Notes under the pieces: generated by a model
What the model was told of the DNA's origin: nothing
The model's input: the letters and a program-made list of their open reading frames with translations, nothing else
The model's database searches: none
Position numbers and translations under genes: made by a program
Part shown: in pieces, positions 10,701 through 22,042 of the stretch
How the letters are laid out: each line of letters starts with the position of its first letter
How positions within the stretch are numbered: position 1 is the stretch's first letter
DNA from: Purpureocillium takamizusanense
Taxonomy: Eukaryota; Ascomycota; Sordariomycetes; Hypocreales; Ophiocordycipitaceae
NCBI RefSeq assembly: GCF_022605165.1
Contig: NC_063068.1
Span: forward strand, 5,022,001 to 5,086,000
DNA length: 64,000 nucleotides
Direction of reading: 5' to 3'

Positions 10701-13008
10701 CGGCTGGCCTCTCGGGAGTACACTTGCTGGCTGATGGTCATGTCCAGGCACGCACCGAGCGCCCATCACCATCCCAGCGACATGTCCGTGCTGGGCGGGC
10801 GTTGCCCATGAATTGACGCGCCGCCGATGCTTACGACTGCCCACACGTATGTACTTCGTACACACTTACACAGTTACATACTACATATGCGTACAGACGG
10901 ATAAGGCACGTCCAACAGATCCTACTTTTAGAAGTAAAGCTTGACTTCAAGAGAGTACGTGCACCGCCCACGACACCGTCTCCCAGTACAGTATGTATCC
11001 TACGGACGACAAGGCCGTGGTACCGTCCATACTGCTTGGCGCATCTTGGCCTAGGCTCGTTGGGAACCAAGCCTCGTCATTCACTCAATAAAAAGCCCGC
11101 CCCAACTACCCAGTCCGTGCTTTCTCGCCGACCAGCCAGCCCAGCCTCGTCCCATCACATCCCGGGGGCACGGGCAGGTGAGCGGCGGGCGGACGGGCGG
11201 GTACCAAACAAACAGCAACCACAAAAAGCAACACAAGACGCCGCCCGCCGTGGGGAAGAGGGACAAGAGGCGCCGCCAGATCGCCGGCCCCCAAAAATGG
11301 ACCGCTTTTTAGTTGATGCCATGCCCGCATGCCCGCATGCCCCATCATGCCCCATCATGCACGCCATGATTTCGGAGCGGCATGGACGACGGGCAGAGGT
11401 GTGGTGTGTGGTGTGGCACCATGCATGCACGCAGGCTTCCTCCTCAACAAGGCAGGCATCGGATTCAGTTACAACATGTACACTGCCTTGCAGCCGGCAA
11501 CGAACCCTCAACCCTCCTCTTCACCATCATGTGCTCTTGCATCGCCGAGCAGGGCGGGGCAACTCGTCGGGCCCTGCAAGGTAGTTACGCAGGGACTTGA
11601 CTATTTGCCCCCTTTTTATGGCCCTCCTTTTTCAAACCCTCGTACCTCCTACCCGCTGTTGATGGCGAGATGACGCGCGCACCTCTTGTCCCGTTTATCA
11701 ACGACAGAGCGCATACATATGTGTTTTGGATCTCGCGGCCGTTGTTCTGACGAGCAGACGCCCTTGTTGGCAGCGCCCATGGCGACAAAAGAAACGAAAA
11801 AGAAAAGCCCTCACTCACACACGTTGTCACACGCCAGTTCTTGCAACGACTCGCTCACCCGAAGCCACCAACAAACACAAACACGTGCTACCATCTTACG
11901 TACTGCACATACATACACATATACGTGCATACAGTACTTACAGATTTACAGTACGTGCAGCAATTCGATTTGTATGCTTACAGCCCCGTCAGACAAACCC
12001 AAGGACGTTTGGTATTCACTCACGAGCCTCTCTTAAGCGCACAGCAGCAGCACCCACCGCGAGCCAGCACACACGGGGCTCGTCCCAAAGCAGTTGAACC
12101 TCATTTCACATGGCGCGCACCCTCGCACTTTCCCACCTCATCTGACCAGTGACCGACCGACCACACACAGACTTTGGCTTCTTCAAGTCATCAAATCTAT
12201 GGGAAAGGGACAGAGAGCGTGATTTGCTCTAATAACTTAAGTACCCTACCTAGGTAAATAAAATAAGGTACATTGCGTAGTCTGGTAATAAGCCCCCCCG
12301 GGCACCATTGCCCCAGAAGGAGCAGCACCAGCGGCGTGCGCACGTACTCAGTACTGTACGTAAGGTACCTGATCGCCGACCCGCCGCCGCCCGCCGCCGC
12401 CTCCCCTCTCCACTCGACGTGGCAAAGCAGAGAGAGCATCACAATACTATCCCCTGCTGCTTCTTGGCGCCCCGCAGACTCGACCCTCCTTCCTCCCCCT
12501 GCCGAGAGCAACGATGTTCCCCCTGTCCCCCCGGGGGTCCCGATTTGGAACCGTGTTGCATTCTTTGGTCGACGGCCGCCGGCACTCCCGCGAGTCATCA
12601 TCACACTCATTAGCCAGCTGGTTTGTGCTGCCCAGGAACGGGCATCGTGCCCACGCGCTCCCAGATTCGTGCATCATACGTACCTTGTAGTAGTACGTAG
12701 AGCGTCTGTCCGAAAGCAAAGCCATGTGCGCGTTTGCCGCCGGGACGGGGCACACCAATCTGCTGCATGTTGGCGCGTGTCACACGCAAGCATCGACCAC
12801 TTTATTATACGTAGTTGCGTACGTACATACATGCCTGGTAATAAACACCTCATGACCGCTGAGCATCCCGTGCCCCCAACTCCCGCTCCCACAGCACCAC
12901 GTAACCAATACTCCATATTTCCTACTCAGTAACGTACTTCGTAATCTGCGTATTGCAGTGCGCTGCAAACCATCTCGGTGCCGTCCGTCGTCCAGCACTC
13001 TTCCCCCC
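7746..13008. other. 5.3 kb without a recognisable gene
   Basis: The stretch between the 5' end of the coiled-coil gene and the 3' end of MED16, both on the minus strand. Reading all frames gives only low-complexity or shadow-like ORFs. It holds G-rich purine tracts (8930-9200), CCTGCC-type repeats (8410-8470), A-rich runs (10040-10110, 10470-10485) and many GTACGTAC / GTACTTCGTA words (10851-10860, 12934-12943). Part of it must serve as promoter and long 5' leader of the coiled-coil gene. I cannot support any further gene. Confidence 0.5.
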
Positions 13009-16000
13009 TCACAGCACAAGCTTCCCCTTGGGCAACAGCGCCCAATGCCCGCCGCAGGAGCATTTGCGCTGCTGGCTGAGCACAAACGTGAACCCGGGCT
13101 TGCTCCCGAACACGTCCTCCATGACCGAGGCGCATCGCGCGCACCGTCGCCACTGTGATCCTGTGCTGCTCCGTCGCAGCTCCACCTTCTTGAACAGGTC
13201 CACGTATGTCCCGCTGGTGCGCCTAGCCCTGAGACTGTAGTCGTCGTCCTGCATCTCAAGAAGCCCAAAGTTGGCAAAGAAGAGCTGCGCCGGGTCCGTC
13301 TGGTCCCGCAGCGCCGGCAGGCCCTTGCTGAACAGCTTCTTGATCACCGGCAGGAACGGCAGTGGCGGCGATGCCCCAAGCAGCATCCCAATCTCGAACT
13401 GGATCTGCGTCGTCTTGATGGCCACGTCAATCTGCTTGCCCTGCGGCGCGTTGGCGCCCTGCTTGACCAGGTTTGGCAAGAACTGCTGATATGCTTGTCT
13501 GATGTCGGATCCTAGCACGTTAAGCAGCTTTTCGAATTCCGTCGCGCTCACCAAGCTCGATGTCGTGACCTGATGCATCTTCTCGTATGCCATCCGCAGC
13601 TGAGGGCTGGGGAGTTTTCCCGCTGCCGCCTGCTCTCCCGTCTGCTTCCTATAAAAGTCGATGATCTTATTGCTGAGCGCCTCTAGATGTGCGATCCTAC
13701 GACACAAGGCAGAGAGGAAGCTCCGGCTGCAGGAACTCAATAGAAGATGGAGTGCCACGTTGTTCCCTTCGTGCAAATACGCCGTGATCTCGGAGAATCG
13801 TTGTGGCACGAGTCTCGACGTAAAGTCCCCATCATTCATAAGTCCGAAGAGTGAGTCGGTCAGCCAGGACAGCAACTCCAAAGACCATTTTGCGCACCCA
13901 GTGAGGGCGTCAACCACTTCTGTGATACACGTTAACTTCATGCATTCGTCATAGACACTTCTGCGTCGGAGTAATTAGACGAACCGTGCTCATCCAGAGG
14001 ACTCATCTTCTCCCTGACATTCATGGGTGTGTTGCTCGCAAGCGTAATGAGAATCACCACGTTCCGAATGTTGATGTCTACAGTCGCAAACTTGCTTTGA
14101 AACGACCGTCGCCGCGCCTCACCACGAAATCCCAGGCTGTGCATGATGCTCAGGCATGACTGTAGCGGTGCGTTCCTCATGAGAGAGTCGTGGTGCATCT
14201 CCTCCGAGTAGTCTACCTGGATCTTGAGTATGCGTATGAGCTCACTGATCCAGTCTTGCGTAAATCCTGCGCTTGTCAGTATCCACATCGCTCGACGTCG
14301 CCGGGACGCTCACTTTTCTTAGATGTGAATGGTTGCACAATGGCGAGCATGTCGTCGTAGTTGCTCATGTACCACATGGACGAGGACGCCGTGACGGCCA
14401 GACCGGCAATGCTGGCTGCGTAGTGCGCTGGTGGCTAGTTAGGCATGACACGAGATCGAGACCTCCCTCAGGGCACGTACCCTCATGCATGGAGTTACCA
14501 ATGTCGCCCGCCGGATAGTGAAGCTTGTTCCATTTGACCTTGCCGCCGTCGCCCAGCTGTACCATGGAGCAGTACGTGGGTGAGAAGGCGACTTGTTGAC
14601 CTGGCTTTTGTCAGCGACCTTTTTGCTTCTTTGAAGCAGTCGGACTTACAAGGCCCCCCATCATCAGTAAAGGCCCAGCCGACCTGTCGTAAATTCATCA
14701 CCTTGTTCAAATCTTCACCGGTATAGACCTCTTCAAACGTGAAGCGGTCGCGAAACTCGACAGACCCGTCGGACATGGTCAGGACCAAAACTTTGCCGAA
14801 CTGCATGGCCTGGAATCCAATAACAACCTTATTTAGAACGATGGGATCGAGCTTCTTAAGTTTCATCGATGGTGCTATGTCCGATGAGACACTATTTCTG
14901 CGGCCCCCGAGCTGCTCAAAGGCTGAATGCAGATTCTGCCGCTGCTCGACAGCCTCCCAGCGGTCGATGATGCTCTGTGCCGTTCCATAAGAGCCGTCGA
15001 CGGAAGCCCGCGATCTGATTGTGACGATGACAGGTGGTGCCGTGTTCTTAGCTGAGCTGTTCAAGATTGACGGTAGGATATGAACATGCGATAGCTGCTC
15101 CATCCCCGCGTCGTTGGTCGGTTCACTAGCACTGCCATTAAGCCAGCTGGTGGAGGCTAGGTGTGTCTCAACGAGGGCCGGATTCAAGCGAGCAGTCGAC
15201 GGCATGGGCTTGTCTGACGAGCTGCCGGGGCCTCCCCATTGGATCTCTAACTTGAGGAGCTTCAATCTCAAGGACGACGTGGCAAGCGCAACGAATAGGA
15301 ATTCTATGGAGACGATCAGCATTGAGACGGAAAGGGTAGAACGCAGACCAAATGAGAGGAGGCTTTACTTTTATCCGAGGCAAGGGCCGCGTGGGTCACA
15401 ACCTCATCCGACGAGTTGATGCTCTCGAGTTCCATAATGGTTTCTTCTGTCCTGTTGTTGTTCTGAGACCAGTACATCTTGAGCATGCCGCCGATAGTGA
15501 CACAGAGCAAGGCGCTTTTGGAGGAGTGAGGATGGCTGGGGCCGCCGGCATGCACGAACGAGCTTTCATAGTGATATGAGTGACCCTGCTTGTTTGCCGG
15601 GCCGTACGTGACATTGTAAGGTTTCTAGTGAGGGTTAGCTTCGGCGTTTCCCACCGATTTTGCAGATGGCGTACCTGCTGGTTCGATGGCGCCACGGCCA
15701 GCCAGTGGCTGCCCACAACGGCGTGGCCGTCGTCGACAGTATCCGCGTCCCACTTGCGGGTGATGAAAGGGTGGTTGAGGGAGATGGGGAAGCTGACGAT
15801 GGCGACTCTGCCGACGGAATCGATGACGGCCAGGTCGGGGCTGCTGGTAGCGCCCCATTCCAGGTGGACAAGCGGGACGGTGGGCGATCCCTTGACGAGG
15901 TCACACGTCGTCGGCTCGCTGAGATCCCAGGAGCCATTCCGGGGATTGCACCGGAGGAAACGCAGCTGCAAGGCCTGACCATCAGGCGTCAGTGTCGCTA

Positions 16001-16257
16001 TGGTGCCAGTCCTCGACCAGGCGACGGATCTGGCAATGGATGGTCAGCGCGGTTCAAGGGGCAGCGAGGTGCATCGCGGGTCGGTCTCACTGGCAGCATC
16101 CTCGACTCCGAAGCTCGTCGAGCCGCTGATGCAGGTGTCGGCCTTGGTTCCTCACGGGGAGCGACAGCGCAACATCGTCGCCAAAAAGGTCGTCGACGGT
16201 GTTGAGCTCGACGTTGATGGAGTCGTCGAGCATGAGCGGCATCTTGTCGGCGGTCAT
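13009..16257 (-). CDS. MED16: Mediator of RNA polymerase II transcription subunit 16 (MED16 / Sin4)
   Basis: Eight exons: 16257-16091, 16029-15675, 15624-15369, 15303-14650, 14600-14481, 14415-14314, 14266-13985 and 13919-13009. All introns are 47-73 bp and all phases close, giving 948 residues. The N-terminus (KMPLMLD, then a VDDLFGD acidic patch and DELRSRGCCQ) is typical of fungal MED16. The first half is beta-propeller-like, with GTIATLTPDGQALQLRF and later GGMLKMYWSQNNNR followed by a SINSSDE segment. The C-terminus has RRCARCASVMED and QQRKCSCGG, a conserved Cys pattern suggesting a zinc site. MED16 is in the Mediator tail module and links activators to RNA polymerase II in the nucleus. 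I chose the ATG at 16255-16257 because the frame upstream reaches a TAG with no other ATG. The donor of the last intron is GTTCGT, a less common form. Confidence 0.93.
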
Positions 16258-16962
16258 GAGCGCGGCGCGTCCTCCGTCAACGGCGGGATCCTCCTGCACG
16301 CGCTACTCTGGCGGATATGGGTGCATGAATGAGAAACGCAGCGCATCAGGTGCCTCCGGATCCGATGCGCGTAGCGACGTCGGTTGCCGGGCACGTGAAG
16401 GCGGTATGAGATGGGTGGTTGGGGGAGGTGAGTAATGGATGATGGCGAAAGTGAACAAGCCGTTTCGCTTTGTGGTTGACGTTGTTCCGAAAGCTTCCTT
16501 CCAATAGTAGCTGGAGGTTCCATAGCCTGTACCACCTTGCAGGGCTGACGGTGCGTTGAGCGCGGGGCGCTAGCGGAGTTCAGCACGCCCGACGGCAGCA
16601 CAGTGCTTGCGGGCTGCTACGGTACGAAATAGGTAGCTGGAGCAGTTGAGGAATGGATTGAACCTAAAGCTAAACGCTGGTCGGGAAATCGTCGGCACGC
16701 ATAGAGTTCGTGTCTCAAAGTTGCTCCAGCACCTGTGCCGGCCATCCATCCATCAGTCAACTCCAAGGTTTGCCTCACCCTCACGACATCAGATGCGTAT
16801 TTACTCTTTATTATGTTACTTGGCACAGTATACACGCCGAAATCTATCATCGGATTACGCTCGTACATCGTCAGCTCGTCTCTCTCGCTCTTGTTGCTCC
16901 CCAAGGTTTGTATGCGAAGCAACCGGATCCATCACATGCGTGGGCCGTCAACACGCCGTCCT
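16258..16962. other. Intergenic, upstream of MED16 and downstream of the transporter
   Basis: About 0.7 kb with no supported gene. It should contain the MED16 promoter and the 3' UTR of the transporter. I see nothing else in it. Confidence 0.5.
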
Positions 16963-18715
16963 CTACAAATTGTACCGGAACGACTTGTTCTCCTTGTCCG
17001 TCATGTCCTCCAACCCGTGGATGATGTTGGGGGCGCCGTATTCCCCGTCTCGGCGGGCATTCTCTCTCGCCAGCAAGAAGCGCAGGAATATAGCGACGAT
17101 GACGCACACCACAAAGCAAATCATGACGCCGATGAAGCTGTTGTCGTACCGCGGTGCGTATTTCCTGGAGGGACCACGAGTCAGCGTGTTGCGCGGCACG
17201 TAGGGGCAAGGGAAGCAACGCAAAGTGATACGTACGCGTCAAACATCAAGGCGCCGACGCTATTGCCAAGAGCATACCCGATAAAGGTGCCCGCCGCATA
17301 GGTGGCCTTTTTCGTGTGGCCGGCGACGTTGGATGTGCCCATGCCGATGCACTGCACCCACGACGACGAGAAGAAGCTGATCATGTAGAGGCCAAAGATG
17401 CGTCCTCCGCGCTTTGAATTGGGCAGCTGCCACCTGTTGATGCGAGTTAGCGAGCGGCATGAGGCATGGTACGCGCCAACCGAGCACACTTACACCAGCG
17501 CACAGCCCAAGATGACGGGCGCGCAAGCTCCGGCAATGATGTTTAGGCGCGCATTGCGGAACTTGATGCCCAAGTAACCAGAGCCCAGAATCGCGATAAA
17601 GGCGAAGGCGCCGATGGGCAGATTAAGCAGTAGCGACGTGTAAATGTCGAAGCCCATGCCGTTGAACACAATGGAGCCGAAAACGGTGAGGACGGCGGAC
17701 CCGGTGCAGCTGACCAGAGACAGGACCATGATGAGCCAGAACTGGTAGTCGGCCAGGGCCTCCTTGAACTGGTAGGGCTTGAAGTGCTTGTTCTCGGCGC
17801 CGGCGTTGTTGGCGCGGACGCGCTCGAGGAGCAGCTTGCGCTCCTCGTCGGTGAAGCCCCTGGCCCTCTGCGGGCTGTCCGGGAAGATCCACCACAGCGC
17901 GACGCCCCAGATGAAGGTGACGCCGCCGGCGACGAGGTACATGTACTGCCACGGGTGCAGGCTGCCGCCGGTGATGCGGCCCAGGCCGTAGTTGATGACG
18001 GGCGAGATGAGGAGCGAGCCGCCGCTGCACGAGTACCAGACGCTGGAGCGAAAGACCTGCTCCGAGTGCGTGTACCACATGCCGACGACGAGCATGAAGA
18101 TGGGTGAGATGCCGGCCTCGACGACGCCGAGGAAGAAGCGGTTGGCGAGGATGCCCGAGTAGGACGTGCAGGCCGTGGTGCAGAGCACGATGACGGACCA
18201 GATGACGCAGAGGGCGGTGCACACGATGCGCGGCGGGTACCTCTGGGCCAGGAAGGCGACGGGATACGTGCCGACGAGGTTGCCAAAGTAGAAGATGAGC
18301 GAGACCCAGCTGTACTTGAGGCCGTCCTGCAGCCCAAGGTCCTTTCGGAGGCCGAAGATGGCGGCCTGGCTGAGGATGGCCTTGTCGTAGTATTGGAGGG
18401 CGTACGTGAAGCAGAGCTTTTGTTGTTCGGATCAAGCAAGGCACGCAGTCAGCGGCACGAACAACAACAGCGACTCGACGACATGTGCGTGCCATGGAAT
18501 GATTTTCTTTCAACGCGCGCGCCACAACTTACCACGGGCATGAGCCGCCAGTCTATCTTGCGCAGGAGTCGCTTGTTCGTCTCTGCGTCGATCTCCATCG
18601 GGGTAGAGACACCCGGCGGTGTCATCTCGCCTTCGGGTTTGCTGAGAGCGAGAGGAGACTCACCGCCGGGGTGCTTGTGCTCCGAGTCGGAGCTGGGGTT
18701 GGCGGGCAAGGCCAT
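16963..18715 (-). CDS. MFS transporter, anion:cation symporter (Dal5/Tna1-like) family
   Basis: Four exons, 18715-18533, 18416-17494, 17433-17236 and 17164-16963, with introns of 116, 60 and 71 bp in matching phase, encode 501 residues. This is the usual length for this family. A short cytosolic N-terminus (about 60 residues) ends in the family-typical LLRKIDWRLMPV, followed by the first membrane helix with QYYDKAI. Later come VEAGISPIFMLVVGMWY, FPDSPQRARGFTDEER in the central cytosolic loop, and helices up to the cytosolic tail ending SFRYNL. These features match the allantoate/nicotinate/vitamin permease group of the major facilitator superfamily at the plasma membrane. The substrate (an organic anion, vitamin or ureide) cannot be read from the sequence. 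Neighbours give no metabolic context. Confidence 0.9.
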
Positions 18716-18730
18716 GGCGGGCGATGACTT

Positions 18731-18763
<33 letters not shown>

Positions 18764-19939
18764 CGGCGGCGGAATGTTATCTCGCGTTTCCTTGTTCTCT
18801 CTATAGCGTTCAGGTGTCTACTTGGTACCAGGTAACACAAGGAAACCAATTAATTGTACGGAGCAGAGGGAGGAAAAGCAAAAAATAAAAAAGATACGCC
18901 CCCATGCGTTTCTTGGCGAGTTCGAGAAGAAATATTCGAAAAAAAGTCATCAACCTCCGGGCTCCCGGGGACTTTATGCAAGACCATTCGGCTTACATGC
19001 AGAATGGGCTGTTTGTTGCACGGGGACGTGCGTGACTTGTCAAACACAGGCTCCTCCTCTTCCTACTCCTCCTCCTCGTCCTCATCCTCGTCCTCCCACC
19101 CCCCGCTCCTGCAGGGCAGAACAAATTTCAGACACAGAACCAGGCTCGGCCGCATCGGAGCCACGTCTGGTGCAACACACCCTTTTGGACCTGTTGGGTT
19201 GCTGTTGGTGACACGGGGGGGGGGGGGGGGCGGGGGGTGTTAAGGAAAGGAGGGCCACGGACGGCATGTCATGTTGTATTAAAAATCCTCGTCCTCGTCA
19301 TGACAAGGCGTCTCCAAATAAACCGGGGGGGCATCCGAACAGGTGCAGCCCACAGCCCCCCCTTTGTCCCGGCCGCCCTGTCTGTCGCCCAACAGTACGG
19401 AGTAGAGAGCAGCGTATGTCAGCAGCGATCGGAGACCGACGAGGGACTTCTCACACAAACGCACGCACACACGCACGCACACTCACACACATTCCTTGCA
19501 TCCTGGTCGAGTCGTTGTCGTCTCGTCCACATGTATGTACTTCGTAGCAGTGCGCCATTGATCGTCGCCGCCGCCTCATATGGCCAACACGCCGGCCAGG
19601 GGATTAATAAAAGGAAAAGGATAACCGCCTCTTGCCGGCCACGCTCTGGGCGCGGCTGCTGTTCCGCAACGGCTCCCGTCGTCTCAGCTGCTGTGCCGGC
19701 GGCTCAGTTGGCCGATGAGCTGAGGTGAAGAGTCGCCTGATGAGGTCAAGTGGTGGTTCTTGTTTCGTTTCACGCTTCCGACCCGCCTCGCACCTGCCGT
19801 TGTTGTTTGTTTTCCGCTCGTCCCGTGAGCCCGACCGCCTCGCGCCCGCCGTCGTCACTTGTTGGTAGGACGCGGCGACACCTCATACCTGCTGGGGAGC
19901 GAGAACACACACAAGAAAGAAAAAACAAAACAAAAAAAT
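18716..19939. other. Divergent intergenic region between transporter and lactate dehydrogenase
   Basis: 1.2 kb between two divergently transcribed genes, so it must hold both promoters. It contains a TGATGA/GGTGGT repeat just upstream of the transporter start (18730-18770), a TCCTCC tract (19050-19100), a long G run (19207-19233), CACACA/CGCACG repeats (19455-19490) and an A-rich tract ending at the lactate dehydrogenase ATG (19915-19938). Confidence 0.5.
19207..19233 (+). repeat. G homopolymer tract
   Basis: A nearly pure run of guanines with one interrupting C, in the divergent intergenic region. It is prone to length error in sequencing. Confidence 0.8.
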
Positions 19940-22042
19940 ATGCCGCCTCTGCTACCTGGCCTCCCACGACGAGCGCTGCTGCTCTCGCGGCACACGCCTC
20001 TGCGAACAACAGGCGTCGCACGCCGCCGACCAGCGTCCACGGGCACTCCTGGGTCCAAGTCGCCCGCCGCCGCGACATGGAACTCGCGTCTCGTCCATCT
20101 CGCCATCGGCATCGCGCTTGGCGGCGCCGCGACGGCCGGTGTCGTTGCCGCCATCAGCCGCCGCTCCGATGAGGCAAAAGGTCTGGCTGCGGAACAAGTG
20201 CCGCCGCCGCTGCCAAGGTGGAGGAGGGGGAGCGACTCCCGCCGCCTTGCCAAGTCTCGTCGTAGATATGCCGACAGGCAGACCACACTCCAGGTGCGCG
20301 CGCCCTATGACTGACCTGACTTGCAGCCCCTCCTGTTGGTCCCCCATAGCTTTCCCTGATGCTAAAAGCAGCCGCAGGCTGTCTCAGAGATACGCAGGGC
20401 CCTCGGGGATGATGCCGTCAGCACCGACGACGACGATGTCGAGCAGCACGGCTACTCGGAATGGTCCACGTCCAACACCGACGCCCGCCCCGTCGCCGTC
20501 GTTCGCCCAGCCTCGACTGAGCACGTCGCCGCCGTCGCCCGCATCTGCTCCCGCTACCGGGTGCCCATGGTGCCCTACGGCGCCGGCTCCAGCGTCGAGG
20601 GCAACTTCAGCGCCCCCTTCTCCGGCGTCTGCATCGACCTCTCCGCCATGGATCGCATCGTCGCCTTCCACCCCGACGACATGGACGTCGTGGTCGAGGC
20701 CGGCGTCAATTGGACGCGCCTCAACGAGGCCATCAAGCCCTCTGCCCTGTTCTTGCCGCTGGATCCCAGTCCCACCGCCCTCATTGGCGGCATGGTCGCG
20801 ACCAACTGCAGCGGCACCAATGCTGCCAAATACGGCACCATGAAGGACTATGTAATCAACCTAACAGTTGTGTTGGCCGACGGCACCGTTGTCCGAACCC
20901 GAAACCGCCCTCGGAAAACATCGGCCGGCTACAACCTCAACGGCCTGTTTGCTGGCTCCGAGGGCACCCTGGGCATCATCACCGAGGTCACTCTGAAGCT
21001 TGTCAATGTGCCGTCCGCCTTCAGCGTCGCCACGTCCACCTTTGCCACTATCAGAGAGGCCGCGGATGCCGCCTCTGCCATGGTGCGCGGCGGCGTGCCC
21101 GTAGCCGCGCTTGAGTTGATGGACGACGTGCAGATGAAAGTCGTCAACAAGAACGGCGGCGCCGGCGGCCGCATGTGGGATGAGCTGCCCACCCTATTCA
21201 TCAAGTACGTCAGAAAATGGCGCCCATCTTTGCGCTCATGCCTCGCCGATGACTGCTTACCCAGTATAGGTTCTCGGGCACGGAAAACACAATAAAGGAC
21301 AGTGTCCTCCAGGCTCGACGTGTGGCCGAGTCGCACAAGTGCCGGTCTTTCGAGTCCGCCGAAACCATCGAGCAGATGGACTCACTCTGGTCAGCCAGAA
21401 AACAGGCGCTGTGGGCATCCCTCGCAATAAGACCCGAAGGCACGCAGATTTGGTCCACCGACGTTGCGGTTCCGCTTTCGCGCCTGGGCGACATTATTGG
21501 TAAGTTGCAAGCGCTCATAGGTAGGCTTCTGGGTGCCTCAATGCTCAACAACGTGCAGAGACTTCGAGAGAAAACGCCTCTAGGTTAGGTCTCTTCAACA
21601 GCATACTGGGACACGTGGGCGACGGCAACTTTCACCAGATGATCATGTACAACCCGGCCGATGCGTCACAGACCAGAGCAGTGGGCGACTGCGTGGATGC
21701 CATGGTGAACAAGGCTCTTGAACTGGAAGGGACCGTTTCGGTAATCGTAGTCGGACTCTGTCAGCGAGGCATACACTGACTTGGTGGTCGGCAGGGCGAG
21801 CACGGCATAGGCCTGGGCAAAAAGGTAAGTGTTCGCCGTCCCGCTGGCCATGTCGCTCTTGAGCTCACGCGACACGTAGCACTGCCTAGCCAAAGAACTG
21901 GATCCATCCACAATCGGGGTGATGAAGGCTTTAAAGGAGGCACTCGACCCCCAGTATGTGCCCCCTTTTTTCGCAGAATGGTTCGATTGGAACTGACCAA
22001 TACAGCTGGCTGCTTAACCCAGGCAAGGTATTTGATGAGTGA
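19940..22042 (+). CDS. DLD1: D-lactate dehydrogenase (cytochrome), mitochondrial FAD enzyme
   Basis: Seven exons: 19940-20293, 20378-21204, 21270-21499, 21559-21740, 21795-21824, 21880-21953 and 22006-22042. Introns are 52-84 bp with closing phases, giving 577 residues. The Arg-rich start (MPPLLPGLPRRALLL) looks like a mitochondrial presequence, followed by a hydrophobic segment near residue 60 that may anchor it in the inner membrane. The FAD-binding PCMH domain has VPMVPYGAGSSVEGNF, then GGMVATNCSGTNA and GLFAGSEGTLGIITEVTLKL. The C-terminal FAD-linked oxidase domain has GHVGDGNFHQ and GEHGIGLGKK, and the protein ends LLNPGKVFDE. The enzyme oxidises D-lactate to pyruvate and passes electrons to cytochrome c. 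The fifth exon is only 30 nt and encodes exactly the GEHGIG motif segment. Confidence 0.93.

Noticed and set aside
17543..18525. Two roughly 300-codon minus-strand ORFs overlapping the transporter
   Set aside because: They are alternative frames of the same exon, with Arg/Ala/Ser or His/Arg low complexity. The transporter frame has membrane helices and family motifs.
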